From Clostridiales bacterium (GTDB lineage: Bacteria; Bacillota; Clostridia; TANB77; CAG-508): 61,764 bases of DNA. Under the pieces are notes generated by a model. It did no database searches, was not told the DNA's origin, and saw only the letters and a program-made list of their open reading frames with translations. The position numbers and the translations under genes were made by a program. The stretch covers positions 1 to 61,764 of the forward strand of contig SFKP01000006.1 of assembly GCA_004553715.1 (NCBI GenBank), given 5' to 3'. This document shows, one piece after another, positions 9,501 to 18,197 of this stretch. Position 1 is the first letter of the stretch; each line of letters begins with the position of its first letter.

Positions 9501-10101
9501 AGAAGCAGGAGCACCTATTACAGAAGGTTCAATTAATCCAAGCGAAATACTTGCAATAAATGGAGTAGATGGAGTATACAAATATTTAACAGCAGAAGTT
9601 CAAAAAGTGTATAGAAACCAAGGTGTTGATATTAACGATAAACACATTGAAGTAATTGCAAGACAAATGCTAAAAAGAATTAAAATTGAAGATGCAGGAG
9701 ATACAAGATTATTCCCAGGTTCATTAATTGACATAAATGAATTAAACAGCATTAATGAACAAATGGAAAAAGAAGGTAAAGAAAAAGCAACAGGTTCAAG
9801 AGTTCTTCTAGGAATAACAAAAGCATCACTTGCAACAGAAAGTTTCTTATCAGCAGCATCTTTCCAAGAAACAACAAGAGTATTAACAGAAGCAGCAATA
9901 AAAGGAAAGACAGATCCATTAATAGGATTAAAAGAAAATGTAATTATAGGAAAACTTATTCCAGCAGGAACAGGAATGTCATTATACAGAAATATAGGAA
10001 TAAATACAGAGAAAAAAGAAGAAGCCGTAGAAACAGTAACAACAGAAAAAGAGAATTCTAAAACAGAAGAAGCTTCAGAAACAATAAAAACACAAGAATA
10101 A
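6505..10101 (+). CDS. rpoC: DNA-directed RNA polymerase subunit beta'
   Basis: Largest core RNA polymerase subunit, 1198 residues. It shows the N-terminal zinc-binding cysteines (CHCGKYKR ... CDRCGVEV), the catalytic magnesium loop NADFDGDQMAVH, and the second cysteine cluster ending HGVCAKCYG near residue 885. A GGGGG at 6493-6497 lies 7 bases before the ATG. It follows rpoB in the same direction and ends at a strong terminator. The C-terminus is a short Glu/Lys/Thr-rich tail. The usual followers rpsL, rpsG and fusA are absent. Confidence 0.97.
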   Translation: MENNQNQDELAVFDKIKVGLASDEKIREWSRGEVKKPETINYRTLKPEKDGLFCEKIFGPTKDWECHCGKYKRIRYKGIICDRCGVEVTKSKVRRERMGHIELASPVAHIWYFKGIPSRISLILDMSPRSLEKVIYFAAYVVIDKGTSGLTKTQVLTEKEYREAEEKYGKGSFTAKMGAEAIRTLLKEVDLDKLSEKLKKEIAKATEQKKVKLVKRLDTVESFRLSGNKPEWMVMGVIPVIPPELRPMVQLDGGRFATSDLNDLYRRVINRNNRLKRLLELGAPEIIVRNEKRMLQESVDALIDNGRRGRPVTGAGNRPLKSLSDMLKGKQGRFRQNLLGKRVDYSGRSVIVVGPELKIYQCGLPKEMAVELFKPFVMKELVSRGLAHNIKNAKRMVEKLRPEVWDILEEVIADHPVMLNRAPTLHRLGIQAFEPVLVEGRAIKLHPLVCTAFNADFDGDQMAVHVPLSPEAQAEARYLMLSVNNLLKPQDGKPVTIPSQDMILGSYYLTMEVGGEKGEGMYFKDEEEALLAYQNGDLGLHAKVKIRMKREIDGEEKTKTIETTVGKVIFNEVIPQDLGFVDRTDPEKEFDLEIGFPVMKKNLGSIIAKCIDKHGLNVTAELLDNIKSLGYKYSTKGAITVSVSDVAVPPAKKEILANSERQVEEIAKQYKRGLITDDERYSSIIKVWEKATNDVTDAMVANFDELNPIYMMAHSGARGDMGQLRQIAGMRGLMANTSGKAVEIPIKACFREGLDALEYFVSSHGARKGLADIAIRTADSGYLTRRLVDVSQDIIVREEDCGTESYIEVEDIKDGNQIIETLHERLIGRYPAEDIIDPTTGEVIVDKNTLIVPMLADKIIEAGYTKVKVRSVLACKTKHGVCAKCYGMGLATRKRVNIGEAVGIIAAQSIGEPGTQLTMRTFHSGGVAGGDITQGLPRVEEIFEARKPKGLATISEIAGTVKIADNKKRKEVTVVGKDDAKTYLISFGSKIKVKDGDEIEAGAPITEGSINPSEILAINGVDGVYKYLTAEVQKVYRNQGVDINDKHIEVIARQMLKRIKIEDAGDTRLFPGSLIDINELNSINEQMEKEGKEKATGSRVLLGITKASLATESFLSAASFQETTRVLTEAAIKGKTDPLIGLKENVIIGKLIPAGTGMSLYRNIGINTEKKEEAVETVTTEKENSKTEEASETIKTQE

Positions 10102-10107
10102 AACATC

Positions 10108-10143
10108 AAAACTATCTAACACAGATTGTTAGATAGTTTTTTG
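10108..10143 (+). terminator. Intrinsic terminator of rpoB-rpoC
   Basis: AACTATCTAAC pairs perfectly with GTTAGATAGTT across a short loop and is followed directly by a run of T. It sits 7 bases after the rpoC stop. Confidence 0.9.
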
Positions 10144-10191
10144 TTGCTGATGTATCTTAAAAAACATTATTTATTAATACTTTTTGTTAAT

Positions 10192-10322
10192 GTTCAAACC
10201 CAAATTTTCAAATTAGTAGCTCCACGTATCGGTTTCACTTTTCTTTTCGTGCTTTAACCTAAGAAAAGAAAAGGACCAACCGACAGCAGGATGGAACGGA
10301 TTATATATTAATTATTCTGAAC
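10192..10322 (+). repeat. Dispersed palindromic repeat, copy A
   Basis: About 131 bp with terminal inverted ends (GTTCAAAC ... CTGAAC) and an inner hairpin (GGTTTCACTTTTCTTTTC against GAAAAGAAAAGGACCAACC) around the loop GTGCTTTAACCTAA. Shares most bases with the copies at 11744-11875, 26584-26714 and 31905-32024. It lies between the rpoC terminator and the prs promoter and has no credible coding content. Confidence 0.9.
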
Positions 10323-10357
10323 TGTAACTACTTTTTTATATATTTAAATGAAAAATA

Positions 10358-10386
10358 TTGAATAAGTTTCAGAATAATGTTAAAAT
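10358..10386 (+). promoter_or_regulatory. Promoter of prs
   Basis: TTGAAT at 10358-10363 and TAAAAT at 10381-10386 with a 17-base spacer, about 55 bases before the prs start. Confidence 0.55.
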
Positions 10387-10441
10387 AAAAATGCTAGTGT
10401 AAAAATCGACAAAAATATATATTATTTTTAAGGGGGATATC

Positions 10442-11389
10442 ATGAAAGATATTAAAATTTTTGCTTGTAATTCAGCAGAAGAATTCACGAAAGAAATATG
10501 TGATTGTTTAAATTTACCATTAGGAGAAAAAGATTCATTTAAATTTCAAAATGACAACAATTTTGTACAACTAAAAGAAACCGTTAGAGATCAGGATGTG
10601 TTTATTGTCCAAACAACAATGCCACCAGTAAACGAAAGAATTATGGAATTATTAATTACAGTAGAAGCAGCAAGAAGAGCTTCTGCTAGAAGAATAACAG
10701 TAGTGTTACCATACTTTATGTATTCAAGATCAGATAAAAAAGATCAACCAAGAATACCAGTAACAGCAAAATTAATGGCAAAATTATTAGAAGCAGCAGG
10801 GGTAGACAGAGTAATAACATGTGATTTACACAACCCAGCAATACAAGCATATTTTGATATAGCATGTGACAGATTAACTGCAAAACATTTACTAGAAAGA
10901 TATTTTAAAGAGAAAAATTTAAGTGACATAGTTGTCGTTGCAACAGATGCAGGAAGTTCTAAAAAAGCATATAAATATTCACACTATTTTGAATGTCCAC
11001 TTGCATTAATAGATAAAAGAAGAGATTCAAATAATGATAATGCAGTAGCAACAGGAATTATAGGAGATATAAAAGGAAAAACAGCATTAATTTTTGATGA
11101 TGAGGTAAGTACAGCAGGAACACTTATAGAAGCAGCATCTATTTTAAAGGCTCATGGAGCAAAAGAAATATATGCAGGTGCAACACACGGAGTACTAGTA
11201 GGCCCAGCAATAGAAAGAATAAAAAATTCAGACATAAAAGAACTAGTAGTAACAAATACTATTCCATTAGAACCAGAAAAAAGAATTGACAAAATAAAAG
11301 TTGTTTCAATTGCACCATTATTTGCAGAAGCAATCAGAAGAATAAACGAAGGGGAACCTATGGGAGACCTATTCGAATATGATAAATAA
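10442..11389 (+). CDS. prs: Ribose-phosphate pyrophosphokinase
   Basis: Makes phosphoribosyl pyrophosphate (PRPP) from ribose 5-phosphate and ATP, feeding purine, pyrimidine, His and Trp synthesis. At 315 residues it has the normal length. It shows the RSDKKDQPRIPVTAK segment, the metal-binding CDLHNPAIQAYFDI region, DKRR, and the PRPP loop FDDEVSTAGTL, where most bacterial enzymes read DDxxDTAGT. The ATDAGSSKKAYKYS segment is also divergent, so this belongs to a less typical Prs branch. AGGGGGAT precedes the ATG. Monocistronic, with its own promoter and terminator. Confidence 0.93.
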   Translation: MKDIKIFACNSAEEFTKEICDCLNLPLGEKDSFKFQNDNNFVQLKETVRDQDVFIVQTTMPPVNERIMELLITVEAARRASARRITVVLPYFMYSRSDKKDQPRIPVTAKLMAKLLEAAGVDRVITCDLHNPAIQAYFDIACDRLTAKHLLERYFKEKNLSDIVVVATDAGSSKKAYKYSHYFECPLALIDKRRDSNNDNAVATGIIGDIKGKTALIFDDEVSTAGTLIEAASILKAHGAKEIYAGATHGVLVGPAIERIKNSDIKELVVTNTIPLEPEKRIDKIKVVSIAPLFAEAIRRINEGEPMGDLFEYDK

Positions 11390-11401
11390 AAATGAAAAAA
11401 C

Positions 11402-11425
11402 AAAGGCGACTGATAAGTCGCCTTT
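11402..11425. terminator. Bidirectional terminator between prs and rpsU
   Basis: The perfect stem AAAGGCGACT/AGTCGCCTTT lies between the convergent genes. Read on the minus strand it is followed at once by GTTTTTTC, so it is a strong terminator for rpsU. On the plus strand the T run comes a few bases later. Confidence 0.85.
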
Positions 11426-11447
11426 ACATATTTTTTTAAAATATGTA

Positions 11448-11618
11448 TTAGAATCTTCTTTTCCTTGCTGCTTCTGATTTTTTCTTTCTTTTTACACTTG
11501 GTTTTTCATAATGCTCTCTTTTCCTAACTTCTTGTAAAACTCCATTTCTAACGCATTGTCTTTTAAATCTTTTAAGAGCATCTTCTATATTTCCATTATT
11601 AACTTTAATTTCTGCCAT
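11448..11618 (-). CDS. rpsU: 30S ribosomal protein S21
   Basis: Small basic ribosomal protein of 56 residues starting MAEIKVNNGN and ending RKRRF, with the family's FKRQCVRNGVLQE core. The start is taken at the ATG complementary to 11616-11618 because a GGGAGGG lies just upstream on the minus strand; an in-frame extension of seven residues would include that site. Monocistronic, convergent with prs, with a clear promoter at 11680-11709. Confidence 0.95.
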   Translation of the reverse strand: MAEIKVNNGNIEDALKRFKRQCVRNGVLQEVRKREHYEKPSVKRKKKSEAARKRRF

Positions 11619-11679
11619 TTTATTTCCCTCCCCCCACAATATATTGTGTATTTATCTCTATTGGGATTTAACTTTATAT

Positions 11680-11709
11680 ATTATAATATGAAATGGGCTT
11701 TACTGTCAA
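11680..11709 (-). promoter_or_regulatory. Promoter of rpsU
   Basis: On the minus strand, TTGACA (complement of 11704-11709) and TATAAT (complement of 11680-11685) with an 18-base spacer. Both hexamers match the vegetative consensus. Confidence 0.8.
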
Positions 11710-11743
11710 GTTTTTTATCAAAAATTATTCACTATTCGTTAAT

Positions 11744-11875
11744 GTTCAGACCAAAATTTTCAAATTAGTAGCTCCACGTGTCGGTTGGACATTTTCTTTT
11801 CTTAGGCTAAAGCACGAAAAGAAAATGTCCAATCGACAGCAAGATGGAGCGGATTATATATTAATTAGTCTAAAC
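11744..11875 (+). repeat. Dispersed palindromic repeat, copy B
   Basis: 132 bp with ends GTTCAGAC and GTCTAAAC, an inner long stem (GTCGGTTGGACATTTTCTTT against its near-complement ending GTCCAATCGAC), and a second pairing of AGCTCCA with TGGAGC. Lies between the rpsU promoter and the M15 peptidase pseudogene. Confidence 0.92.
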
Positions 11876-11987
11876 TGTACCCACTATTCATTCTATTTTA
11901 TACTTAAGCAAAAACTTTAATACAATAACAAAAAAATGTAAATTTTCATAAAATATATATATTAGATTATATTTTATGGAGGGATTT

Positions 11988-12670
11988 ATGGCTAAAATAT
12001 TAATTTTTAACAATGATTCAAATAGAATGGAAACATATTATAGAGGAGAAGTTGAAAGAATGCCATATAATAACAACAGAACATTAACCGTAAAAGAGTT
12101 TAGAGGTTCAAGCAAAAGTTCTACTTTATGGACAACAAAAAGAACAATGCAAAGCTGGAATACAACAAGATATTTATACGGTGCACCAATTCCTGTAGGT
12201 TTTGCTTTTAAAAGACCTTGGGAACGGAGGACATGGATTCCAAAGCCAACATTACGCAGGAGTTGCTTTTGACGTAGGTCAGTTACTCACAAATAGCCAA
12301 AGAAATGCTTTATGGAATACTGCAAAAAGTTCCCGGAGTGTGGAGCTATGTAGAACCAAGAGTTTATACACCTACTTGGGTACATTTTGATAAACGCTTT
12401 GGGACTCCTGCATGTAGCACAGGTGGATTTCCTACTTTAAGAAGAGGAAGCATTAGCACTTATGTTTTAATAGCACAAGATGATTTAAATACCTTAGGCT
12501 TTGCAACAGGAGGATTAGATGGAATATTTGGCTCTAAAACAGAAAATGCAGTAAGAAATTATCAATATTCAAGAGGATTAGCAGTTGATGGGATTGTAGG
12601 ATGTAATACTTGGCGCTCACTTCAAGAAAATGTTGTAGGAACTGGAAGAACTAGTACAACAATAGATTAA
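11988..12670 (+). pseudogene. Frameshifted M15-type D,D-peptidase with peptidoglycan-binding domain
   Basis: Three successive frames encode one continuous secondary-wall enzyme: MAKILIFNNDSNR... to about 12210, then GNGGHGFQSQHYAGVAFDVG, then GVWSYVEP ... TPTWVHFDKRFG and a C-terminal peptidoglycan-binding domain (VLIAQDDLNTLGF ... GLDGIFGSKTENAV). HYAGVAFD and WVHFD are the zinc-ligand motifs of M15 carboxypeptidases such as VanY. Two +1 shifts are needed, at about 12207-12214 (in TTTTAAAAGA) and 12323-12333 (in CAAAAAGTTCCC); each is repaired by removing one base. No signal peptide is evident. Either a true pseudogene or two homopolymer sequencing errors. Confidence 0.85.
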
Positions 12671-12747
12671 AAAATACTTGTTCATAATGAAAAACTATGA
12701 TAAAATATAGCAAATATGTAATCTAGAAAGGAGCTAGAATTGTTTTT

Positions 12748-13194
12748 ATGAAAGTAATATTATTGCAAGATATAAAAGGAGTAGGAAAAAAAGATCAAAT
12801 AATTAATGCAAATGATGGATATGCAAGAAATTATTTGTTCCCAAAAAACTTAGGAATTGAAGCAACAAAAGAAAATTTATTAAAGCTTCAAGATAAAAAG
12901 AATTCGATAGCACACAAGAAGAATATTGAAATAGAAAAAAACAAAGAAATTGCAAAAAAGATAGATACAATTACTTTAAATCTTAAAGTAAAAGCTGGAG
13001 AAAATGGCAAAATATTTGGTGGAATAACAGCAAAAGAAATTTCTGAAGAGTTAAAAAAACAGCATGAAATTGATATTGATAAAAAGAAAATAATTTTGAA
13101 AGAAACAATAAAATTAATAGGAAGATTTGTAGTAGAAATTAAATTCGGAGATGGAATTATGGCAAAATTAAAGCTTAATATAATAGCAGAATAA
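12748..13194 (+). CDS. rplI: 50S ribosomal protein L9
   Basis: 148-residue ribosomal protein with the typical L9 N-terminus (MKVILLQDIKGVGKKDQ, then NDGYARNYLFPK), which binds 23S rRNA, a long central helix rich in Lys and Glu, and a C-terminal domain. The site AAAGGAG at 12727-12733 is somewhat far from the ATG, but no other start is in frame. It heads an rplI-dnaB-tilS cluster with gaps of 12-24 bases, an arrangement common for rplI-dnaB in Firmicutes. Confidence 0.95.
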   Translation: MKVILLQDIKGVGKKDQIINANDGYARNYLFPKNLGIEATKENLLKLQDKKNSIAHKKNIEIEKNKEIAKKIDTITLNLKVKAGENGKIFGGITAKEISEELKKQHEIDIDKKKIILKETIKLIGRFVVEIKFGDGIMAKLKLNIIAE

Positions 13195-13218
13195 AGATAG
13201 TAAAGGAATGTGATAAAA

Positions 13219-14550
13219 ATGGAAGTCGGGAAAGTGCCACCACATGATACAGAAGCAGAACAAGCTGTTCTTGGAAGTATGTTAACAGATGTAGATGCAG
13301 TAGTTGACGCAATAGAGATATTAAAACCAGAGGATTTTTATAGAGAAGATAATAAAAATATATATGAAGCAATGCTGAATTTATATGGAAAAGCAGAACC
13401 AATAGATGTTATAACTGTAAAATCAGAATTAACATCAATGGGAAAATTCGAAGTAGTAGGAGGCTTAGAATATCTTGCAACACTTCCAGATAAAGTACCT
13501 ACTACAACAAATGCGATTAAATATATTCACATTGTAGAAGAAAAATCTATACTTAGAAAATTAATAAAAACAGCAAATGACTTAATATCATTAGGATATG
13601 CTCAAAATGAAGATATTGATGTGATAATAGAGCAAGCAGAAAAGAAAATTTTTGATATAATGCAAGGAAAAAATCAAAAAGGATATACTGCATTAAAAGA
13701 TATATTGGTAGAAAGTTTTGCAGAAATAGAAAAATTATATAATCAAAAAGAAGCTATAACAGGTATTCCTACAGGATTTGCAGATTTAGATTATAAAACT
13801 GCAGGTCTTCACAAATCAGATTTAATATTAATTGCTGCAAGACCAGCAATGGGTAAATCAGCATTTGCATTAAATATTGCAACAAATGCTGCAATAAATG
13901 CCAAAGTACCAGTAATTATATTTAACTTAGAAATGTCTAAATCACAATTAGTAAACAGAATGTTATGTAGTGAAGCAATGGTAGATAGCAACAAAATAAG
14001 AACAGGTAAAATGGATGAAGAAGATTGGGTAAAACTTGCGACAGCATTAGGTCCATTGTCAGAAGCACCTATATATATTGATGATACACCAGGAATAACT
14101 GTTTCAGAAATAAGAGCAAAATGTAGAAAGTTAAAATTAGAAAAAGATATTGGACTAGTTGTAATAGATTATTTACAATTGATACAAGGAAGTGGAAAGA
14201 AAAATGCTAGCCGTGAGCAAGAAATTTCCGAGATAAGTAGATCTTTAAAAATTCTTGCAAAAGAATTGGATATTCCTGTAGTTGCATTGTCACAATTATC
14301 AAGAGCAGCAGAACAACGTGCAGACCATAGACCAATGCTTTCAGACCTTCGTGAATCAGGCGCTATCGAGCAAGATGCAGATATTGTTATGTTTTTATAT
14401 AGAGATGACTATTATAATCCAGATACAGAAAAGAAAAATATTGCAGAAATAATACTTGCAAAACATAGGGCAGGTTCAACAGGAACGATTGAACTATTAT
14501 GGCTTGGAAATTATACTAAGTTTGCAAATATAGAGAAGTATAGAGACTAA
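13219..14550 (+). CDS. dnaB: Replicative DNA helicase
   Basis: Hexameric DnaB-family helicase that unwinds DNA at the replication fork. The N-terminal domain begins PPHDTEAEQAVLGSML. The RecA-like domain carries Walker A (ARPAMGKSAFAL), Walker B (LVVIDYLQLIQG) and the SRAAEQRADHRP and SDLRESGAIEQDAD segments. Start taken at ATG 13219; AAAGGA at 13202-13207 is too close to the in-frame GTG at 13210. 443 residues, usual for the family. Called dnaC in Bacillus nomenclature. Confidence 0.95.
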   Translation: MEVGKVPPHDTEAEQAVLGSMLTDVDAVVDAIEILKPEDFYREDNKNIYEAMLNLYGKAEPIDVITVKSELTSMGKFEVVGGLEYLATLPDKVPTTTNAIKYIHIVEEKSILRKLIKTANDLISLGYAQNEDIDVIIEQAEKKIFDIMQGKNQKGYTALKDILVESFAEIEKLYNQKEAITGIPTGFADLDYKTAGLHKSDLILIAARPAMGKSAFALNIATNAAINAKVPVIIFNLEMSKSQLVNRMLCSEAMVDSNKIRTGKMDEEDWVKLATALGPLSEAPIYIDDTPGITVSEIRAKCRKLKLEKDIGLVVIDYLQLIQGSGKKNASREQEISEISRSLKILAKELDIPVVALSQLSRAAEQRADHRPMLSDLRESGAIEQDADIVMFLYRDDYYNPDTEKKNIAEIILAKHRAGSTGTIELLWLGNYTKFANIEKYRD

Positions 14551-14562
14551 AAGAGGAATAGT

Positions 14563-15552
14563 ATGAAAAAAGAAATTTTACAAACAATAGAAAAGTATAA
14601 TTTAATAAATAATGGAGATAAAATAGTAATAGGTGTTTCTGGCGGGCCAGATTCAATATGTTTATTACATATTTTAAATTCAATAAAATCTGAATTAGGT
14701 ATTTCTATTTATGTTGCGCATATTAATCACATGATAAGAGAAGTAGCAGATGATGAAACAAAATATGTTGAAGAATTTTGCGAAAGAATAGGAGTAAAAT
14801 GCTATATAAAAAAAGCAGATGTAGTTTCTATTGCCAAAGAAAGTGGTAAAGGAACTGAAGAAACAGGAAGAAATATAAGATATCAATTTTTTAACGAGGT
14901 GGCAGAAAAAGTAGGCGCAAATAAAATTGCTACTGCACATAATAAAAATGATAGAGCAGAAACTGTTATATTTAATATTTTAAGAGGAAGCGGATTGTCT
15001 GGATTAAAAGGAATAGAAGCAAAAAGAGATGAAAAATACATAAGACCACTGATAGAAATTGGACGAGATGAAATAGAAAAGTATTGCAATGACAATAATT
15101 TAGATCCCAAATATGATGAAAGCAATTTGGAAACAGTATATACTAGAAATAAAATTCGAAACATAGTGCTTCCGTACATAAAGAAAGAATTTAATCCAAA
15201 CATAATAAATACGATAAATAGGTTATCGGAAGTGGCAGAAGAAGAGAATAATTATTTAAATAAAATAACCGAAGATGCGTTTAATAACGTATTAATTGAA
15301 AAAAATAAGAACATAGCGTTAGATTTAAAAAAATTTAATAATCTTGAATTAGTAATAAAAAGAAGAGTAATACTATATACTATAAATGAGATCTTGGGCA
15401 CAACTCAAGGAATAGAAAAAATAAATATACAAGAAATTATTAATTTATGCACCAAAAACATTGGAAATAAATTTTTAATTCCAACTAAGGCAATAAAAAT
15501 TTTGGTCAAAAATAAAATAATCTTTTTTATTCCAAACCATGACCTTCCGTAG
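14563..15552 (+). CDS. tilS: tRNA(Ile)-lysidine synthase
   Basis: Modifies C34 of tRNA-Ile(CAU) to lysidine so that it reads AUA. The N-type ATP pyrophosphatase loop SGGPDS lies near residue 27, followed by HINHMIR, GRNIRYQFF and ATAHNKNDRAET, all typical of TilS. 329 residues: the C-terminal substrate-binding part is shorter than in Bacillus TilS. Starts 12 bases after dnaB with AGAGGAATAGT before the ATG. TilS followed by FtsH is a familiar Firmicutes order. Confidence 0.92.
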   Translation: MKKEILQTIEKYNLINNGDKIVIGVSGGPDSICLLHILNSIKSELGISIYVAHINHMIREVADDETKYVEEFCERIGVKCYIKKADVVSIAKESGKGTEETGRNIRYQFFNEVAEKVGANKIATAHNKNDRAETVIFNILRGSGLSGLKGIEAKRDEKYIRPLIEIGRDEIEKYCNDNNLDPKYDESNLETVYTRNKIRNIVLPYIKKEFNPNIINTINRLSEVAEEENNYLNKITEDAFNNVLIEKNKNIALDLKKFNNLELVIKRRVILYTINEILGTTQGIEKINIQEIINLCTKNIGNKFLIPTKAIKILVKNKIIFFIPNHDLP

Positions 15553-15603
15553 GAAAACCTAGAAACAAGCTTAATATAACGGAAAAAAACTTTTGAAAAA
15601 GTG

Positions 15604-15632
15604 TTGAAATTATAAAATCAATATGCTATATT
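15604..15632 (+). promoter_or_regulatory. Promoter of ftsH
   Basis: TTGAAA at 15604-15609 and TATATT at 15627-15632 with a 17-base spacer, about 35 bases before the ftsH start. Confidence 0.55.
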
Positions 15633-15668
15633 TCATATCATAAAGATTAAGAAATAGGAGTAGTTTAT

Positions 15669-17465
15669 ATGAAAAATGGTTTAAAAACATTAGCAATGTG
15701 GCTAATTTTAGGTATAATTTTTATATTAATTTTATCTTCAGTATTAGAAAATTCCGAAACAAAACTTACTTATTCGGCTCTTATGTCAGAAATAGCTAAA
15801 GGAAATGTTAATACTATAGAAATAGAAGCAGATGGAACAAGGGCATATGTTACTTTAAAAGATTCTAAAATTGAGAAAAAAGTAAATATACCAAGTTTAG
15901 AAAGCTTCATGGATAATATTAATGAATATGTTGTAGAAGGAAGCATATCAGTAGAACAAAAAACTCAATCAATTATTATAACAATTTTAACTTTGTTATC
16001 ACCTTTTGCAATATTAATAATTGGATTACTATTTTGGGTTTTATTTATGAGTAATCCACAAAGTAATAATAAAACAATGACATTTGGTAAAAGTAAAGCA
16101 AAAATGGTTGGAGGAACAGAAAAAGGAAAAATTACTTTTAAAGATGTAGCAGGTGTTGATGAAGAAAAAGAAGAATTAGAAGAAATAGTAGAATTCTTAA
16201 AATCACCAAAGAAATTTACCGATATGGGAGCTAGAATTCCAAAAGGCGTTTTACTAGTAGGTCACCCAGGAACAGGTAAAACCCTACTTGCAAAAGCAGT
16301 AGCAGGAGAAGCAGGAGTACCATTCTTTATAATAAGTGGTTCAGAATTCGTAGAAATGTTTGTTGGTGTTGGAGCATCAAGAGTAAGAGATTTATTTAAT
16401 GAAGCAAAAAAGAATGCCCCTTGTATAATTTTTATAGATGAGATTGATGCAGTAGGACGCCAAAGAGGAGCAGGATTAGGTGGAGGACATGATGAAAGAG
16501 AGCAAACATTAAATCAATTATTAGTTGAAATGGATGGATTTGGTACAAACGAAGGAGTAATAGTAATTGCAGCAACAAATAGACCAGATGTATTAGATAA
16601 AGCATTATTAAGGCCAGGAAGATTTGATAGACAAATAGTAGTATCAGCACCAGATGTTAAAGCAAGGGAAGAAATTTTAGAAGTTCATAGTAGAAAGAAA
16701 AGAATCTCACCAGAAGTAGATTTAAAGGTAATTGCAAAAAACACAGCAGGATTTGTTGGAGCAGATTTGGAGAACATTTTAAATGAAGCAGCATTACTTG
16801 CAGCAAGAAGAAATAAACCAGAAATTGAAATGGAAGAAATAGAAGATGCAATGATAAAAGTGACAATGGGACCAGAAAAGAAGAGCAAAGTAAGAAGCGA
16901 AAAAGAAAACAAATTAGTAGCTTTCCATGAAGCAGGCCATGCAGTAGTTAGCAAATATTTACCAACACAAGATACAGTTCATCAAATTTCTATAGTACCA
17001 CGTGGTATGGCAGGTGGATATACTATGTATAGACCAGAAGAAGATAAAAATTTTATGTCTAAATCTGAGATGGAAGAATCTATCATATCTCTACTTGGAG
17101 GAAGAGTAGCAGAAGGATTAGTCTTAGGCGATATCTCTACAGGAGCAAGCAATGATATCGAAAGAGCATCTAAACTTGCAAGAGATATGGTAACAAAATA
17201 TGGTATGAGTGGAACGATTGGAACAATAACTTTTGGTTCTGGTCAAGAAGAGGTTTTCCTAGGAAGAGACTTTGCGCAAACTAGAAATTATAGCGAAGAA
17301 ACAGCAGCTATAATTGATGAAGAAGTTAAAAAAATAATAGATAAGGCCTACAAAAGAGCACAAGAAATACTTACAGAACATATGGATAAATTACAAACTG
17401 TAGCAGGAGTATTACTAGAAAAAGAAAAAATAGATGGAGATGAATTTGAAGCAATATTTGCTTAA
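15669..17465 (+). CDS. ftsH: ATP-dependent zinc metalloprotease FtsH
   Basis: Membrane-bound AAA+ protease for misfolded membrane proteins and selected regulators. Two membrane segments (about residues 7-26 and 104-127) flank an extracytoplasmic loop. The AAA domain has Walker A GHPGTGKT (most FtsH read GPPGTGKT), Walker B IIFIDEIDAVGRQR and the second region of homology (ATNRPDVLDKALLRPGRFDR). The zinc protease motif is HEAGH, with a downstream Asp in GDISTGASND. 598 residues, normal though the acidic C-terminal extension is short. Own promoter; a weak terminator follows. Confidence 0.96.
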   Translation: MKNGLKTLAMWLILGIIFILILSSVLENSETKLTYSALMSEIAKGNVNTIEIEADGTRAYVTLKDSKIEKKVNIPSLESFMDNINEYVVEGSISVEQKTQSIIITILTLLSPFAILIIGLLFWVLFMSNPQSNNKTMTFGKSKAKMVGGTEKGKITFKDVAGVDEEKEELEEIVEFLKSPKKFTDMGARIPKGVLLVGHPGTGKTLLAKAVAGEAGVPFFIISGSEFVEMFVGVGASRVRDLFNEAKKNAPCIIFIDEIDAVGRQRGAGLGGGHDEREQTLNQLLVEMDGFGTNEGVIVIAATNRPDVLDKALLRPGRFDRQIVVSAPDVKAREEILEVHSRKKRISPEVDLKVIAKNTAGFVGADLENILNEAALLAARRNKPEIEMEEIEDAMIKVTMGPEKKSKVRSEKENKLVAFHEAGHAVVSKYLPTQDTVHQISIVPRGMAGGYTMYRPEEDKNFMSKSEMEESIISLLGGRVAEGLVLGDISTGASNDIERASKLARDMVTKYGMSGTIGTITFGSGQEEVFLGRDFAQTRNYSEETAAIIDEEVKKIIDKAYKRAQEILTEHMDKLQTVAGVLLEKEKIDGDEFEAIFA

Positions 17466-17469
17466 AATA

Positions 17470-17497
17470 AAAGAGGCATATGAATTTATGTCTCTTT
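17470..17497 (+). terminator. Possible terminator of ftsH
   Basis: AAAGAGGCATA pairs with TATGTCTCTTT (one G-T pair) over a six-base loop, starting five bases after the stop codon. The T run is weak (CTT). Confidence 0.5.
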
Positions 17498-17682
17498 CTT
17501 GGCAATTTAAGGAAAATCATGGATTCTTTTCTTAAACTACCAAGAAAAAGCAAAACAATTCACAGAAATTTTCTACGAAATTTTCGTGGGCGAACAAAAA
17601 CGGGAATATCAGTTTTTATAAAAATTATAATATTTTAATTATATCAATTTTGTTCTAGGATAATTAATTATAGGAGGAAGTT

Positions 17683-18171
17683 ATGGATAATAAATGTCAA
17701 TGTGGTGGAGACCAAAAAGATGAAAGAATGGAAAAAATATTAAAACCATATAAACAAGATAAAAGTAATTTAATACAGATATTAAATGATGTACAAGAGG
17801 CTTATGGATATATTCCAAGAGATGCACAGCTTGCAATATCAGAATATTTAGGAGTCCCAATGGCAGAAATATATGGAGTAATTACATTTTATTCAAGATT
17901 TTCATTAAAACCAAAAGGTAAATACAATGTTGCAGTATGTTTAGGAACAGCTTGTTATGTAAAAGGTTCAGAAAAAATATTAGACAAACTAAAAGAAAAA
18001 CTAGGAATTGATGTTGGACAAACTACAAAAGATGGAAAATTCTCAATAGAAGCAACAAGATGTATAGGCGCATGTGGGTTAGCTCCAGTATTTACTGTAA
18101 ATGGTGAAGTATATGGCAAAGCTACGCCAGAATTACTAGAAAAAGTAATTGATGAGTATATGAATAAATAA
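17683..18171 (+). CDS. hydC: Electron-bifurcating hydrogenase, NuoE-like subunit HydC
   Basis: Small 2Fe-2S subunit of a trimeric [FeFe] hydrogenase, related to NuoE. 162 residues. The thioredoxin-like cluster site is seen as CLGTACYVKG and RCIGACGLAPV, giving the four cysteines. An extra CQCGG lies at the extreme N-terminus. AGGAGG precedes the ATG. First gene of hydC-hydB-hydA, with gaps of 26 bases; the three products would oxidise NADH and reduced ferredoxin together to make H2, or the reverse. Assignment to the bifurcating group follows from the gene set. Confidence 0.9.
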   Translation: MDNKCQCGGDQKDERMEKILKPYKQDKSNLIQILNDVQEAYGYIPRDAQLAISEYLGVPMAEIYGVITFYSRFSLKPKGKYNVAVCLGTACYVKGSEKILDKLKEKLGIDVGQTTKDGKFSIEATRCIGACGLAPVFTVNGEVYGKATPELLEKVIDEYMNK

Positions 18172-18197
18172 AAGTTAAGAAAGACAAAGGAGGAAAA

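Noticed and set aside
11693..11920. Open frames with the phrase SNRQQDGADYILI in and near the palindromic repeats (also 31731-31955, minus)
   Set aside because: The same peptide appears because the same repeat DNA is read. No ribosome site, no conservation beyond the repeat, and frames end differently in each copy.
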